Source: Rhodomicrobium vannielii ATCC 17100
GTDB lineage: Bacteria > Pseudomonadota > Alphaproteobacteria > Rhizobiales > Rhodomicrobiaceae
Assembly: GCF_000166055.1 (NCBI RefSeq)
Contig: NC_014664.1
Coordinates: 1,742,001-1,806,000 of the forward strand
Length of the DNA: 64,000 bases
Direction: 5' to 3'
The position numbers and the translations under genes are program-made. The notes under the pieces were generated by a model. That model saw only the letters and a program-made list of their open reading frames with translations. It was not told the origin of the DNA and did no database searches. Positions 36,898 to 45,070 of the stretch are shown piece by piece (the stretch's first letter is position 1; every line of letters begins with the position of its first letter).

Positions 36898-38111
36898 TAC
36901 TGCGCCGCGACGGCCGTACCAAAGCTTGCGGGTGCGGGATCAATGGTCTGGTTGCCGGTGGCGCGCACTTCCATGATCGCGAAGCCGCGCTCGGCCGTGC
37001 CATCTGGACGGAGCCGGAACAGGCCGTCCACGCCATTAAATCCGCTGCCGCGCATCAGCTCGGAGGACGCGAACCGCCGCTCCGGCGGATTGCTGGACAG
37101 CGAGATCGCAAGGCTGACCGCGTCATAGGAAAGGCTCGCGAGCCGGGGCGGTGTACCGCCGTAAGTCTCGGAATAGCGGCGCGTGAAGTCCTCCCAGCCC
37201 TTCGAATCGGTCGCGGGGAACCAGCCGCCCTGCAAGGCGGCTTCCTTGCCGACGCCGACATAGTCCCAGCCGGAAAGGCCGATCATCTTCACCGCCTGCG
37301 TATCCATCTCGTAATAAGGGAACAGCGGCGCGAGCGAGGGCAACGTGTCGCCGCCAGCGGGCACGAAGATCGCATCGACCTGCGGAGCGGAGTCCTTCTT
37401 CGCAAGCGGCGCAAGCTCTTTCACGGAGGCGAGCATGCCGTTCGCTTCGGGCGGGAAGGTTTTCGTGAGCACGACCTGCCCGCCATTCGCCTGCACGGCG
37501 CGGTTGAACGCCTGCTCGACGATACGACCGTAATCGTTTTGCGGAAACAGCGCGGCGAAGCGCTTCTTGCCGTGCGCCGCAGCGTAGGAAACCATGCGCG
37601 GGACGTCGCTGCCCGCCACGAAACTCAGGAGATAGACGCCGTTTCCGGCGACCGTGCGGTCGCTTGAGAAGGCGAGCACCGGAACGCGGGCGGCTTGAGC
37701 CACTGGCGCAACTGCGGTCACTTCATTAGCGAACAGCGGGCCAATGATAAGTTCGACGCCTTCCTTGACGGCTTCGTCGGCGGCCCGACGCGCGCCGTCC
37801 GGCGTTCCCCGCGTGTCCTTGGGAATGAGCTGGACGTTCGGCTTGTCGAAATCGAACAGCGCAAGTTCGCCCGCCTGCTTCATGGCCTTCGCGACCTGCT
37901 GCGCGTTAACATTGCCCGTCAGCGGCAGAAGGAGCGCGACTTTCACCGTTCCGCCGGCAGGTGCGCCGCGTGGCGGCGTCGCGGACGAAATGTTGCCGCT
38001 ACCCGTGCCACCTCCGACCGAGCAGGCCGCGAGGCCAAGGCATACGAACAGAAATGCGAAGCCGAGAAAGATGCGGGATCGCGCGAAGGCGTGTTCACTC
38101 GTGAGTTTCAT
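36894..38111 (-). CDS. Penicillin-binding protein activator lipoprotein
   Basis: The 405-residue protein has a lipoprotein signal peptide (GLAACS) and a periplasmic-binding-protein fold of the Leu/Ile/Val-binding type (VALLLPLTG, IIGPLFANE, DYGRIVEQAF, GWDYVG). LpoA-like outer-membrane lipoproteins of this fold activate PBP1A. In Alphaproteobacteria the gene commonly sits divergent from rsmI, as here. Activator function is inferred by family and context. Confidence 0.85.
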   Translation of the reverse strand: MKLTSEHAFARSRIFLGFAFLFVCLGLAACSVGGGTGSGNISSATPPRGAPAGGTVKVALLLPLTGNVNAQQVAKAMKQAGELALFDFDKPNVQLIPKDTRGTPDGARRAADEAVKEGVELIIGPLFANEVTAVAPVAQAARVPVLAFSSDRTVAGNGVYLLSFVAGSDVPRMVSYAAAHGKKRFAALFPQNDYGRIVEQAFNRAVQANGGQVVLTKTFPPEANGMLASVKELAPLAKKDSAPQVDAIFVPAGGDTLPSLAPLFPYYEMDTQAVKMIGLSGWDYVGVGKEAALQGGWFPATDSKGWEDFTRRYSETYGGTPPRLASLSYDAVSLAISLSSNPPERRFASSELMRGSGFNGVDGLFRLRPDGTAERGFAIMEVRATGNQTIDPAPASFGTAVAAQY

Positions 38112-38240
38112 CGGGATCGAATATCAGCTTTCCGTTGACCTGCGCCGGTTATGAAGGCAAGACCACCTTGTTACGAGTCGCGTCTGACGCGAAGCGCTTC
38201 GAGCACGTTTACCGTGTTTGGCAACTGTGGCTGATTGGTG

Positions 38241-39203
38241 ATGACGAAGCGACGGGCGCCGAAAATTCCACAACCGGACGCCAACGACACGACCTCAGCG
38301 ATAGAGGCGGAGCGCGCTGCAGCGCTTCTGGCGGCCGTGTCGAGGCAGTTCGACAAGCTGGGCGCGAGCCCCCTCGACCCTGGCCTTTATCTCGTTTCGA
38401 CCCCCATCGGCAATCTCTCCGATATCTCGATCCGCGCACTTTCCGTGCTGGCGTCCGCCGACCGCGTTTACTGCGAGGACACGCGCCACAGCCGGAAGCT
38501 GTTTTCCGCGTTCGACATGGGGCGCAAGCTCGAAGCCTATCACGACTTTTCGGGCGAGGCAGACCGCGAGCGCATTCTCGACGCGCTACGCGAGGGCAAG
38601 GCGGTCGCGCTTATCTCGGACGCAGGCACGCCTCTCATCGCGGACCCCGGCTACAAGCTTGTGCGCGATGCGGTCGCCGAGGGCATTCGTGTCTATCCGG
38701 TGCCTGGCGCTTCGGCGATCCTGTCGGCGCTTGTAGCGAGCGGCCTGCCGACCGACCGCTTCTTTTTCGGCGGCTTTCTGCCACCAAAGGAGGGTGCGCG
38801 CCTGGAAGCACTCGAAACCATGCGCGCTGTGCCGGGAACGCTCGTCTTCTATGAAACGCCGTCGCGTATCGGAGCCGCGCTCGCCGCCATCGAGACCGTG
38901 TATCCGGACAGGATGGTGGCGGTCGCTCGCGAACTCACGAAGCTGCATGAGACGATAGCGAAAGGGACCGCGCGCGAACTGGCGGCGGCCTTCGAGATCG
39001 AGCCGCCGCAAGGTGAGATCGTGCTCCTCATCGCACCCGGCGAAGCCGCCGCCGCAACGGAAGCCGACGTCGAAATCGCACTCCGCGCCGCGCTGAAAAC
39101 GGCGACGCTCAAGGAGGCTGTTGAAGACGTATCGAAAGGACTTGGGGTAGCAAGAAAATTGGCTTACAACTTGGCATTGAAGATCAAGGGTGAAGCGTCA
39201 TGA
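38241..39203 (+). CDS. rsmI: 16S rRNA (cytidine(1402)-2'-O)-methyltransferase
   Basis: RsmI methylates the ribose of C1402 in 16S rRNA with SAM. The protein has the tetrapyrrole-methylase-like signature LVSTPIGNLSDISIRAL, CEDTRHS, SDAGTPLIADPGYKLV and YETPSRI. The start set TTG-GTG-ATG at 38235-38243 is resolved to ATG 38241. It overlaps yraN by 4 bp (ATGA), forming the familiar rsmI-yraN-gshB run. Confidence 0.95.
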   Translation: MTKRRAPKIPQPDANDTTSAIEAERAAALLAAVSRQFDKLGASPLDPGLYLVSTPIGNLSDISIRALSVLASADRVYCEDTRHSRKLFSAFDMGRKLEAYHDFSGEADRERILDALREGKAVALISDAGTPLIADPGYKLVRDAVAEGIRVYPVPGASAILSALVASGLPTDRFFFGGFLPPKEGARLEALETMRAVPGTLVFYETPSRIGAALAAIETVYPDRMVAVARELTKLHETIAKGTARELAAAFEIEPPQGEIVLLIAPGEAAAATEADVEIALRAALKTATLKEAVEDVSKGLGVARKLAYNLALKIKGEAS

Positions 39204-39574
39204 TCGCAGCCAGTCGGGCCAGAAATGCTCCCAATTCTTACAAGATCGGCGTCGCGGCGGAAACGCGCGCGAAACTGCTCCTTGAGGCGAAGAGCTATCG
39301 CATTCTCGCCGAGCGTTACAAGACGAAGGGTGGTGAGATCGACCTCGTGGCCCAGCGTGGCGATCATCTCGCCTTCGTTGAAGTGAAGTGCCGCCGCACT
39401 CAGGAGGAAGCGGCCTATGCGGTGCTGCCGCGGCAGCAGGCCCGGATCGCAACCGCCGCAGAGGTTTTTCTCGGTGAGCATGCCGGGCTTTCCCACGAGT
39501 CGGCCAGTTTCGATGTCATTCTCGTGAGCCCGACGCAGGGCCTCTCCCATATCGAGCAAGCCTTCCTTGCCTAA
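39200..39574 (+). CDS. YraN family endonuclease-like protein (UPF0102)
   Basis: The 124-residue protein has the nuclease-fold core KGGEIDLVAQRGDHLAFVEV, with the Glu-Asp-Glu-x-Lys-type residues of the PD-(D/E)xK fold. Members are linked to DNA or RNA metabolism but no substrate is settled. It is coupled to rsmI through a 4-bp overlap and is followed by gshB after about 50 bp. Confidence 0.9.
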   Translation: MIAASRARNAPNSYKIGVAAETRAKLLLEAKSYRILAERYKTKGGEIDLVAQRGDHLAFVEVKCRRTQEEAAYAVLPRQQARIATAAEVFLGEHAGLSHESASFDVILVSPTQGLSHIEQAFLA

Positions 39575-39625
39575 ATCGCGGCTGCCCTTTAAGTCTCCTC
39601 CGAACCCTCTCCAAGCGAGGACCGG

Positions 39626-40582
39626 ATGCGTCTGAAAACCGGGGTCCAGATGGACCCGATCGAGAAAATCAACATTTGGGGCGATTCAACCTTCGCGCTC
39701 CTTCTCGAAGCACAGAAACGCCAGCACAGCATTTTCTATTACACGCCGGACAAGTTGATTCTGCGCGGAGGTCGCGCCTTCGCCGAGGGGCACGAATTGC
39801 GCGTGCACGATATCGAGGGAGCGCATTTCGAGCTCGGCGCGCGGCAGAAGCTGGCTCTCGACGAACTCGACGTGATCCATCTGCGGCAAGACCCGCCGTT
39901 CGACATGGCCTACATCACGACGACGCACATTCTCGACAGCGTCCATCCGAAAACGCTTGTGGTGAACGATCCGACCAGCGTCCGCAACGCGCCGGAAAAG
40001 CTGTTCGTCACGCAGTTCCCCGACCTCATGCCGCCGACGCTCATCGCCCGCACCCTCGGCGACGTCACCGCGTTTCGTGAGGAGTTCGGCGACATCATTG
40101 TCAAGCCGCTCTATGGCAATGGCGGCGCGGCCGTGTTCCGGATCAAGCCGGACGACACAAACACCGGCTCGCTCGTCGAGCTGTTTCAAACTGTGTTCCG
40201 CGAGCCGTTCGTCGTGCAGCGCTATTTGCCGGACGTACGCGCGGGCGACAAGCGCATCATCCTCGTTGACGGCGAACCGGTGGGCGCGATCAACCGCGTG
40301 CCGGCTGCGAACGAAACACGCTCCAACATGCATGTGGGCGGGCGCCCCGAAGCGACGGAGCTTACGCCGCGCGAGCGCGAGATCTGCGCCGCCATCGGGC
40401 CCGAGCTCAAGAAGCGGGGCCTCATTTTCGTCGGCATTGACGTCATCGGCGACTATCTGACCGAGATCAACGTCACCTCACCGACGGGCATCCGCGAGGT
40501 GAAACGCTTCGGCGGTGCGGACATCGCAGCGCTCGTCTGGGATGTTGTGGAAGAGAAAGTTCGTTCCGCTAAAGTTCCTTGA
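39626..40582 (+). CDS. gshB: Glutathione synthetase
   Basis: GshB joins gamma-glutamylcysteine and glycine with ATP to make glutathione. The 318-residue ATP-grasp protein starts [15 protein letters not shown], as in relatives, and contains [24 protein letters not shown] and [17 protein letters not shown] precedes the ATG. Glutathione made here would serve the hydroquinone reductase at 23313 and possibly the Kef-like antiporter at 32361. Confidence 0.96.
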   Translation: MRLKTGVQMDPIEKINIWGDSTFALLLEAQKRQHSIFYYTPDKLILRGGRAFAEGHELRVHDIEGAHFELGARQKLALDELDVIHLRQDPPFDMAYITTTHILDSVHPKTLVVNDPTSVRNAPEKLFVTQFPDLMPPTLIARTLGDVTAFREEFGDIIVKPLYGNGGAAVFRIKPDDTNTGSLVELFQTVFREPFVVQRYLPDVRAGDKRIILVDGEPVGAINRVPAANETRSNMHVGGRPEATELTPREREICAAIGPELKKRGLIFVGIDVIGDYLTEINVTSPTGIREVKRFGGADIAALVWDVVEEKVRSAKVP

Positions 40583-40655
40583 ATGTTCTTGATTTTGTAA
40601 ATTCTGGCGATAATATCCATTCCACTTATTGAAGGTAGGCGAGTGGGTGGCGTAA

Positions 40656-41575
40656 ATGTTCGCGCAGATATCAACCGTAACGTTCGAGGGCATCGACGCG
40701 AAACAGGTCGATGTTCAGGTGCTGATCGCACCCGGGCTCCCGTCTTTTTCCATCGTGGGCCTGCCGGACAAATCCGTGGGAGAAAGCCGCGAACGCGTAC
40801 GCGCAGCCCTTACCGCAATCGGCCTCGGGCTTCCCGCGAAGCGCATCACCGTCAATCTCGCACCCGCCGACCTGCCGAAGGAAGGCACGCATTACGATCT
40901 GCCCATTGCGCTCGGCGTGATGGCTGCGGCCGGGGCGATCCCCGGTGACTTGCTGAAGGATTTCATCGTTATCGGTGAGCTCGGCCTCGACGGCTCGCTC
41001 GGTCCGATCACAGGCGCGTTGCCTGCGGCTTTTGGCGCGAGCGGCCTTGACAAAGGGTTGATCTGCCCAGCCGGTTCAGGGCCGGAGGCAGCATGGGCTT
41101 CGGCGGAAATGCCCATTGTTGCGCCTTCGCATCTCACGCAACTTGTCAATCACCTCAAGGGCACGTCCACGCTCGCACGGCCAAAGCCCCATCTCGAACG
41201 CAGCGCCGGATCTTCCTCCGACCTGAGGGACGTGCGCGGGCAGGAAAGCGCCAAACGCGCGCTGGAGGTCGCGGCCGCTGGCGGACATCATATGTTGATG
41301 ATTGGCCCGCCGGGTGCAGGCAAATCAATGATGGCCCAGCGATTGCCCGGTATCTTGCCACCACTCGAGCCTCATGAGTTGCTCGAGGTTGCGATGGTAC
41401 AAAGCATCGCGGGGACTATTGTGAATGGAACGCTGACCGCGACCAGGCCATTTCGCGCGCCGCATCACTCGGCGAGCATGGCCGCTCTGGTGGGCGGCGG
41501 TGCGAAGCCAAAGCCGGGCGAGGTGGCGCTCGCCCATCACGGCGTGCTCTTTCTTGATGAATTGCCCGAATTTCC
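40656..41575 (+). pseudogene. comM: comM (yifB) 5' part, disrupted by a transposon
   Basis: The fragment encodes the N-terminal Lon-protease-like domain and the AAA+ core up to the segment after Walker B. Walker A is GPPGAGKSMM; GVLFLDELPEF ends at the insertion. It runs into the element and stops at 41606 after eight foreign codons. ComM is a helicase that promotes branch migration in natural transformation. Bases 40656-41575 plus 46597-47215 make 1,539 nt, exactly 513 codons including the stop, so the original gene was intact before insertion. Confidence 0.93.
41568..41575. repeat. Target-site duplication, left copy
   Basis: GAATTTCC lies directly outside the left terminal repeat and is repeated exactly at 46589-46596. 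An 8-bp duplication is the rule for the IS1595 family. Confidence 0.92.
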
Positions 41576-41599
41576 CGGTATTATGGAGCAAACTCACCA
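41576..41599 (+). repeat. Left terminal inverted repeat
   Basis: Twenty-four bases, starting CGGTATTATGGAGCAAAC and ending TCACCA, match the right end (46565-46588) perfectly in inverse orientation. It contains the half-site CTCACC but not the full palindrome found at the right end. Confidence 0.93.
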
Positions 41600-41614
41600 A
41601 ATTTAGTTATTGAT

Positions 41615-41632
41615 ATCACCTTATAAGGTGAT
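41615..41632. promoter_or_regulatory. Palindromic operator or hairpin O1
   Basis: ATCACC-TTATAA-GGTGAT is the core of a 26-bp perfect palindrome (41611-41636). AGGTGA in its right arm is the best ribosome-binding site for GTG 41638. DNA binding by a dimeric repressor, or RNA folding that hides the ribosome-binding site, would each switch off the gene. Confidence 0.65.
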
Positions 41633-41637
41633 ATCAT

Positions 41638-42102
41638 GTGGGGATGACAGAATACGAACGCCCCAACACCGTCTCTGGCCTTGTCGCCAAGCATAAGGAG
41701 CTTTGCGACCTACGCGAGCGTTATCGCAACGAGATCAAAAAACTAACTGTGGACATAGACCACTTAGACGCCTGCATCCGTCTATTCGACCCGAAGGCGG
41801 ATACCCAAGCGATAAAGGAATACGTCACGAAGCACCGCGCCCAGAAAGGCAGCGTGAAGCGCTTCGTTCTCAGCACCTTGCGTGAGGCGTCAAGCCCGAT
41901 GACATCAAGGGATCTTACAGAGCTTTGGGTTAGGGATCGCGGCTTGAATGCCGATGAGGCCACCTTGACAGCGATAAGGAAGCGCATCGGGGCCTGCATA
42001 AAGACTGCTGTAAATCAGGATCTCATTGAGTGCACGGGCCAAACGACAGACCACGGCGCGAACGGCCCTTACAAGCTCTGGAGACTGAAAAGGGGCGGAT
42101 AA
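41638..42102 (+). CDS. Transposon passenger: coiled-coil/winged-helix protein
   Basis: The 154-residue protein has an N-terminal heptad-rich helix (about 8-50; ELCDLRERYRNEIKKL) and a C-terminal winged-helix-like part (SVKRFVLSTLREASSPMTSRD), ending in a basic tail. The start is GTG 41638 (or ATG 41644), with its ribosome-binding site inside operator O1. It could be a DNA-binding protein, perhaps a regulator of the element; this is inference. No enzyme motif is seen. Confidence 0.7.
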   Translation: MGMTEYERPNTVSGLVAKHKELCDLRERYRNEIKKLTVDIDHLDACIRLFDPKADTQAIKEYVTKHRAQKGSVKRFVLSTLREASSPMTSRDLTELWVRDRGLNADEATLTAIRKRIGACIKTAVNQDLIECTGQTTDHGANGPYKLWRLKRGG

Positions 42103-42109
42103 CCGCCCC
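42092..42109 (-). terminator. Terminator for the short HTH gene
   Basis: GGGGCGG-ATAA-CCGCCCC forms a 7-bp stem with a 4-base loop. On the minus strand it is followed by TTTTC, so it would end transcription from 42311. It overlaps the last codons of the plus-strand gene. Confidence 0.6.
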
Positions 42110-42119
42110 TCCTTGCCGC

Positions 42120-42311
42120 CTAAGCAGATGGGAAATCTGCCGGAAGTTGGCTCGCTGGCGGGATGTTGGGGAAGAGCCTCCCCTTCACAACGTCCGCGAC
42201 CCGGCCCTGATTGATGACGTAATACGACGCGATTCGCGCGTAATTGATCTTCATCTGTCGGGCCAATTTGATAACCGGAACCATGTCCGGTGTTACTTTC
42301 CGGTCCTGCAT
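42120..42311 (-). CDS. Transposon passenger: short HTH-like protein
   Basis: The 63-residue product reads as a small helix-turn-helix: VIKLARQMKINYARIASYYV followed by INQGRVADVVKGRLF and a Pro-rich end. Such short proteins recur in phages and islands and probably bind DNA. It has its own terminator and a 350-bp upstream region. I cannot name the family. Confidence 0.6.
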   Translation of the reverse strand: MQDRKVTPDMVPVIKLARQMKINYARIASYYVINQGRVADVVKGRLFPNIPPASQLPADFPSA

Positions 42312-42659
42312 AATATTCCTTTCTTCATGCAGGGACCGCTCAGTGGGTTGACGTGCGAATCAATATGATTCATATGTCAAGAGCTGATTCGTCGACCGCT
42401 GAGCGGTCTTCGGTTCCTACCAGGGGTAATTCCCTGATAGGTTTGGGCTTGGCTTACATCCTCGCCCAATTATCATTGCGGGGGGCCATGCCATTGGGAA
42501 GCGATCTCAATGACATGGCCTCACCGCTACGTTCTTATAATGCGGACTTTCCGCACTTTCGATCACCCTGCCTTTCGGTTACGCCCGCTTCAAGGGGCTG
42601 GGTTAGCGGGCGCGACCCGCCATTAAACGGCCTCGGACGCCACATCCGAGGCCGAAATC
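42312..42659. other. Non-coding stretch inside the transposon with two inverted repeats
   Basis: This 348-bp gap holds the promoter for the short HTH gene. It contains GACCGCTGAGCGGTC (42394-42408), a 15-bp palindrome, and GGCCATGCCATTG paired with CAATGACATGGCC (42484-42520) with one mismatch. A terminator for the DUF5343 gene is at 42628-42654. No convincing ORF was seen. Confidence 0.5.
42628..42654 (-). terminator. Terminator for the DUF5343 gene
   Basis: CGGCCTCGGA and TCCGAGGCCG make a perfect 10-bp stem with a 7-base loop. On the minus strand TTTAATG follows. It lies a few bases past the stop codon at 42660. Confidence 0.72.
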
Positions 42660-43370
42660 TTATGCGCGGTCTTTGCGCGCCATTTCCTGAAACTGCTTAA
42701 AGCCCTCAAACCAAGCCTTCTTTAGATCTTCGGTCCATGACGGGTCGAAGGCTGGGAATTTTTCCAGCAACAGCTTTTCATATGAATCGTCATGCGACGT
42801 CTGTTGATGGGGCGTCGGTGAGGCGGTTACAGTTTCCTTTTTATTTTCAGGGCTTGGCTTGCTGGTTTGCGATGTTCCGTTTGACGCCCTTTGACTTTTT
42901 TGCGGCGGGCTCGATGGACGCCGGGGTTGGCTCCCACGTTTTTCCGCAACCATACCAGCAGCAGCCAGCAGGCCAAGGAAAAGGGTTATCATTCGAGCCT
43001 GCTGGCCTACTGGTTGGTAGCTTCTGAATGCATCCCTAATCTTGGTTTCGTCGTCGTCTGCGGGGTCAACGAACTTCAATACGTCAGCGTATGCGCTTTG
43101 TAACCACTGAGATAGGCGTTGCTTGTACTCGGCTTCAGGAGCGAGGCGGAGGCCCTCAAAGGTCTTGGTTGGAGCACCCTGTTCATCGATGAGGTCGAGA
43201 ACTTGCAATGCATATAATGTCCTAGAAACAAGACTCTGGGAGATCCCAGCGCGCAATAGTACGTCGGCTGTTACCGGGGACGGTAGGCCGCGATTGCGGT
43301 ATCGCTCAATCAATTCGACGATTGATGAGTGGGGAGCGTAAGGGGCTGGTTTCTCGGATGTAACTGGCAC
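42660..43370 (-). CDS. Transposon passenger: DUF5343 family protein
   Basis: The N-terminal 145 residues match the DUF5343 pattern: a short Pro/Tyr start (PYAPHSSIVELIERYRNRG), a winged-helix-like part (ADVLLRAGISQSLVSRTLYA) and a helical bundle. The last 90 residues are a Ser/Pro/Lys-rich linker and a conserved-looking tail (KFPAFDPSWTEDLKKAWFEG). DUF5343 proteins are frequent in mobile elements and have no proven role. It is followed by a strong terminator. Confidence 0.72.
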   Translation of the reverse strand: MPVTSEKPAPYAPHSSIVELIERYRNRGLPSPVTADVLLRAGISQSLVSRTLYALQVLDLIDEQGAPTKTFEGLRLAPEAEYKQRLSQWLQSAYADVLKFVDPADDDETKIRDAFRSYQPVGQQARMITLFLGLLAAAGMVAEKRGSQPRRPSSPPQKSQRASNGTSQTSKPSPENKKETVTASPTPHQQTSHDDSYEKLLLEKFPAFDPSWTEDLKKAWFEGFKQFQEMARKDRA

Positions 43371-43532
43371 GTTTCGACCTCTGCATTGCCTTGTACAGAT
43401 AACCCAGCGCTGTACTTGGCGTCAACGCCTTGTTACGTACCAATCAAAAGAATCTTATAACAATTTGATTATATTGCGGATTTTTTTTTATAATTCGCTT
43501 GTTGTGGGTGTGAATGGACAAGAGAAGCTCTC

Positions 43533-43727
43533 ATGGAGAACAAGCCTATGCAAATCGCTCCTGAAATTAGCAAGAGGCGTAGCGGTGGATGGATCGCGGT
43601 ATCAGGGCGAGACGCGCCCCTGAAAATCGGGGTTACAGCCAACAGTGAAGAGGACGCGCGCGCCGCGTTCAATCAAGCTGTGATTGAATGGGAGACAATC
43701 TTAAAATCTGGAACTATTAGGGAATAG
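43533..43727 (+). CDS. Transposon passenger: 64-residue protein of unknown function
   Basis: The product MENKPMQIAPEISKRRSG, continuing to residue 64, has a beta-rich middle and an Asp/Ala-rich helix (NSEEDARAAFNQAVIEW) resembling small HicB-like or ribbon folds, but no family is clear. The ATG at 43533 has AGAGAAG upstream; 43548 is an alternative. Its stop lies 2 bp from the stop of the convergent transposase gene. It is preceded by an AT-rich promoter-like region with a long T run. Confidence 0.55.
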   Translation: MENKPMQIAPEISKRRSGGWIAVSGRDAPLKIGVTANSEEDARAAFNQAVIEWETILKSGTIRE

Positions 43728-43728
43728 C

Positions 43729-44688
43729 CTAGGCGCACCGACGCTGCCAGTAGCCGCGCCATTGCTCTGACTTTGGCGCGGCGGCGGCAGCGCTGACAAG
43801 CATCGCAAATTGATTCCCGTTCGACTGACGGCGGGCGTCTTCCCGCCACGCCATTTCCGTAGCGTAAGCATGCAGGTAAACGCCCGCGACATGGTGGTGA
43901 ATGCCGATTTCGGCGCGACGGATGCGAGAGAAGAAGGATTCGGCTTGGTTGGTGCAGGCTCCATCGGCGGCGCTGTATTCGACCTGATGGTTGATACGCT
44001 TTATCGGGAAGTTGGCCGCGAGTTGGTCCCAATGCGACGCTTCATCAGCGTGAACGGTTGAGCCGGTCGCGATGGACTTGCGAGCAAAGGCCACGCCCGC
44101 AGCTTCCGTCTTGGCAACGGTCGTGATCGTGCGACCTTGACGCTCGCGAGCGACGACGACGACTTGGCGCTTGCCGGTCTGGTTTTCAGCAAGGCGGCGG
44201 TCCTTGCGATCTTCCTTGCGGTTTTCCGGGCGAACGTGGCCGCCGAAATAGGCTCCATCAAGTTCAACATCGCCTTGCAAAGCGCCTTCATCGCGAGCCG
44301 CCTTTATGGATTCACGCAGCTTGTGGAGGAGAACGAAGCAGGTCTTGTAGTCGCAACCAAGATCGCGGGAAAGCTGAAGCGCGGAATAGCCCTTCGCGCC
44401 ATTGGTGAAGATCGCAATGGCTCCGAGAATGTCGCGGATGCGAAGCTTGCGGCTGTGAAAGATCGTGCCGGAGGTGAGGCTGAATTGCTTGGAGCACGCC
44501 TTGCACTTCCAGACAGGGCGGCTCTTGAGGTCGTAGTGGCTTGTTCCGCCGCACTCCGGGCAAACCGGATTGCCATCCGCCCACCGGACCGCGCGGAAGG
44601 CTTCTTCTGCTTGCGCGTCCGACATGCGAAGAACCTTCGCAAGGGAGAGTGTGCGAGCCGCCGGGGAAAGAAGGAAGTGCTGAGCCAT
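43729..44688 (-). CDS. IS1595-family (ISXO2-like) DDE transposase
   Basis: The 319-residue enzyme has an N-terminal helical region, a zinc ribbon (Cys43, 46, 62, 65: CPECGG, CKACSKQFS) and an ISXO2-type catalytic core. It shows VELDGAYFGG (Asp144), TVHADEASHWD (Asp215) and NQAESFFSRIRRAEIGIHHH (Asn247/Glu250). It cuts and joins the element ends. The start chosen is ATG 44688, four bases after the GGTGAT half of operator O2; ATG 44700 lies inside the operator. The domain set is complete, so it is probably active. Confidence 0.9.
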   Translation of the reverse strand: MAQHFLLSPAARTLSLAKVLRMSDAQAEEAFRAVRWADGNPVCPECGGTSHYDLKSRPVWKCKACSKQFSLTSGTIFHSRKLRIRDILGAIAIFTNGAKGYSALQLSRDLGCDYKTCFVLLHKLRESIKAARDEGALQGDVELDGAYFGGHVRPENRKEDRKDRRLAENQTGKRQVVVVARERQGRTITTVAKTEAAGVAFARKSIATGSTVHADEASHWDQLAANFPIKRINHQVEYSAADGACTNQAESFFSRIRRAEIGIHHHVAGVYLHAYATEMAWREDARRQSNGNQFAMLVSAAAAAPKSEQWRGYWQRRCA

Positions 44689-44692
44689 ATCA

Positions 44693-44710
44693 ATCACCAT
44701 ATTTGGTGAT
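44693..44710. promoter_or_regulatory. Palindromic operator or hairpin O2 (transposase)
   Basis: ATCACC-ATATTT-GGTGAT lies just upstream of the transposase start. On the transposase strand its GGTGAT arm is the ribosome-binding site. Its arms extend to AATCACCA/TGGTGATT (8 bp). Confidence 0.65.
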
Positions 44711-44750
44711 TTGAATATGCACCTAGACCGCTTGCGCGTCAAGTGTTAAA

Positions 44751-44768
44751 ATCACCAAAAGAGGTGAT
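44751..44768. promoter_or_regulatory. Palindromic operator or hairpin O3 (DUF6471 gene)
   Basis: ATCACC-AAAAGA-GGTGAT ends 4 bases before ATG 44773 and extends to AAATCACC/GGTGATTT. GAGGTGA in the right arm is the ribosome-binding site. O2 and O3 are about 40 bases apart, in the shared divergent promoter region of the transposase and the DUF6471 gene. Confidence 0.67.
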
Positions 44769-44772
44769 TTGC

Positions 44773-45060
44773 ATGCCAGAAGCGATGATTGCACAGCGAA
44801 GCCTTCCGCCAAAGCCGGAGGCCCGCAAAGATAACCCGATAAACGCGCAATTCGAGGACAAGGCGAAGGCCCTGTTACGTTACGCCATGGTACAGAAGGG
44901 GGTCGGTGTTGAGGAGTTGGCCGCGCGCCTGAATGAAATGGGCGTGCAGATAAGCGCGGGAGGCCTTGCCAACAAAATAAGCCGGGGCGGCTTTAGCTCC
45001 GCCTTCCTGCTCCAATGCATGGAAGCGATGGGAATAAACTTAGCCCCCCTTCCTCGATAA
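44773..45060 (+). CDS. Transposon passenger: DUF6471 protein, possible regulator
   Basis: The 95-residue protein is mostly the DUF6471 domain (DKAKALLRYAMVQKGVGVEE, then LAARLNEMGVQISAGGLANKISRGGFS), which looks like a Cro/C1-type helix-turn-helix. It is divergent from the transposase, with operators O2 and O3 between them, the layout of an autoregulated repressor controlling transposase. This role is inferred. It is followed after 10 bp by the antitoxin-like gene and is probably cotranscribed with it. Confidence 0.75.
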   Translation: MPEAMIAQRSLPPKPEARKDNPINAQFEDKAKALLRYAMVQKGVGVEELAARLNEMGVQISAGGLANKISRGGFSSAFLLQCMEAMGINLAPLPR

Positions 45061-45070
45061 CGAGAACACC

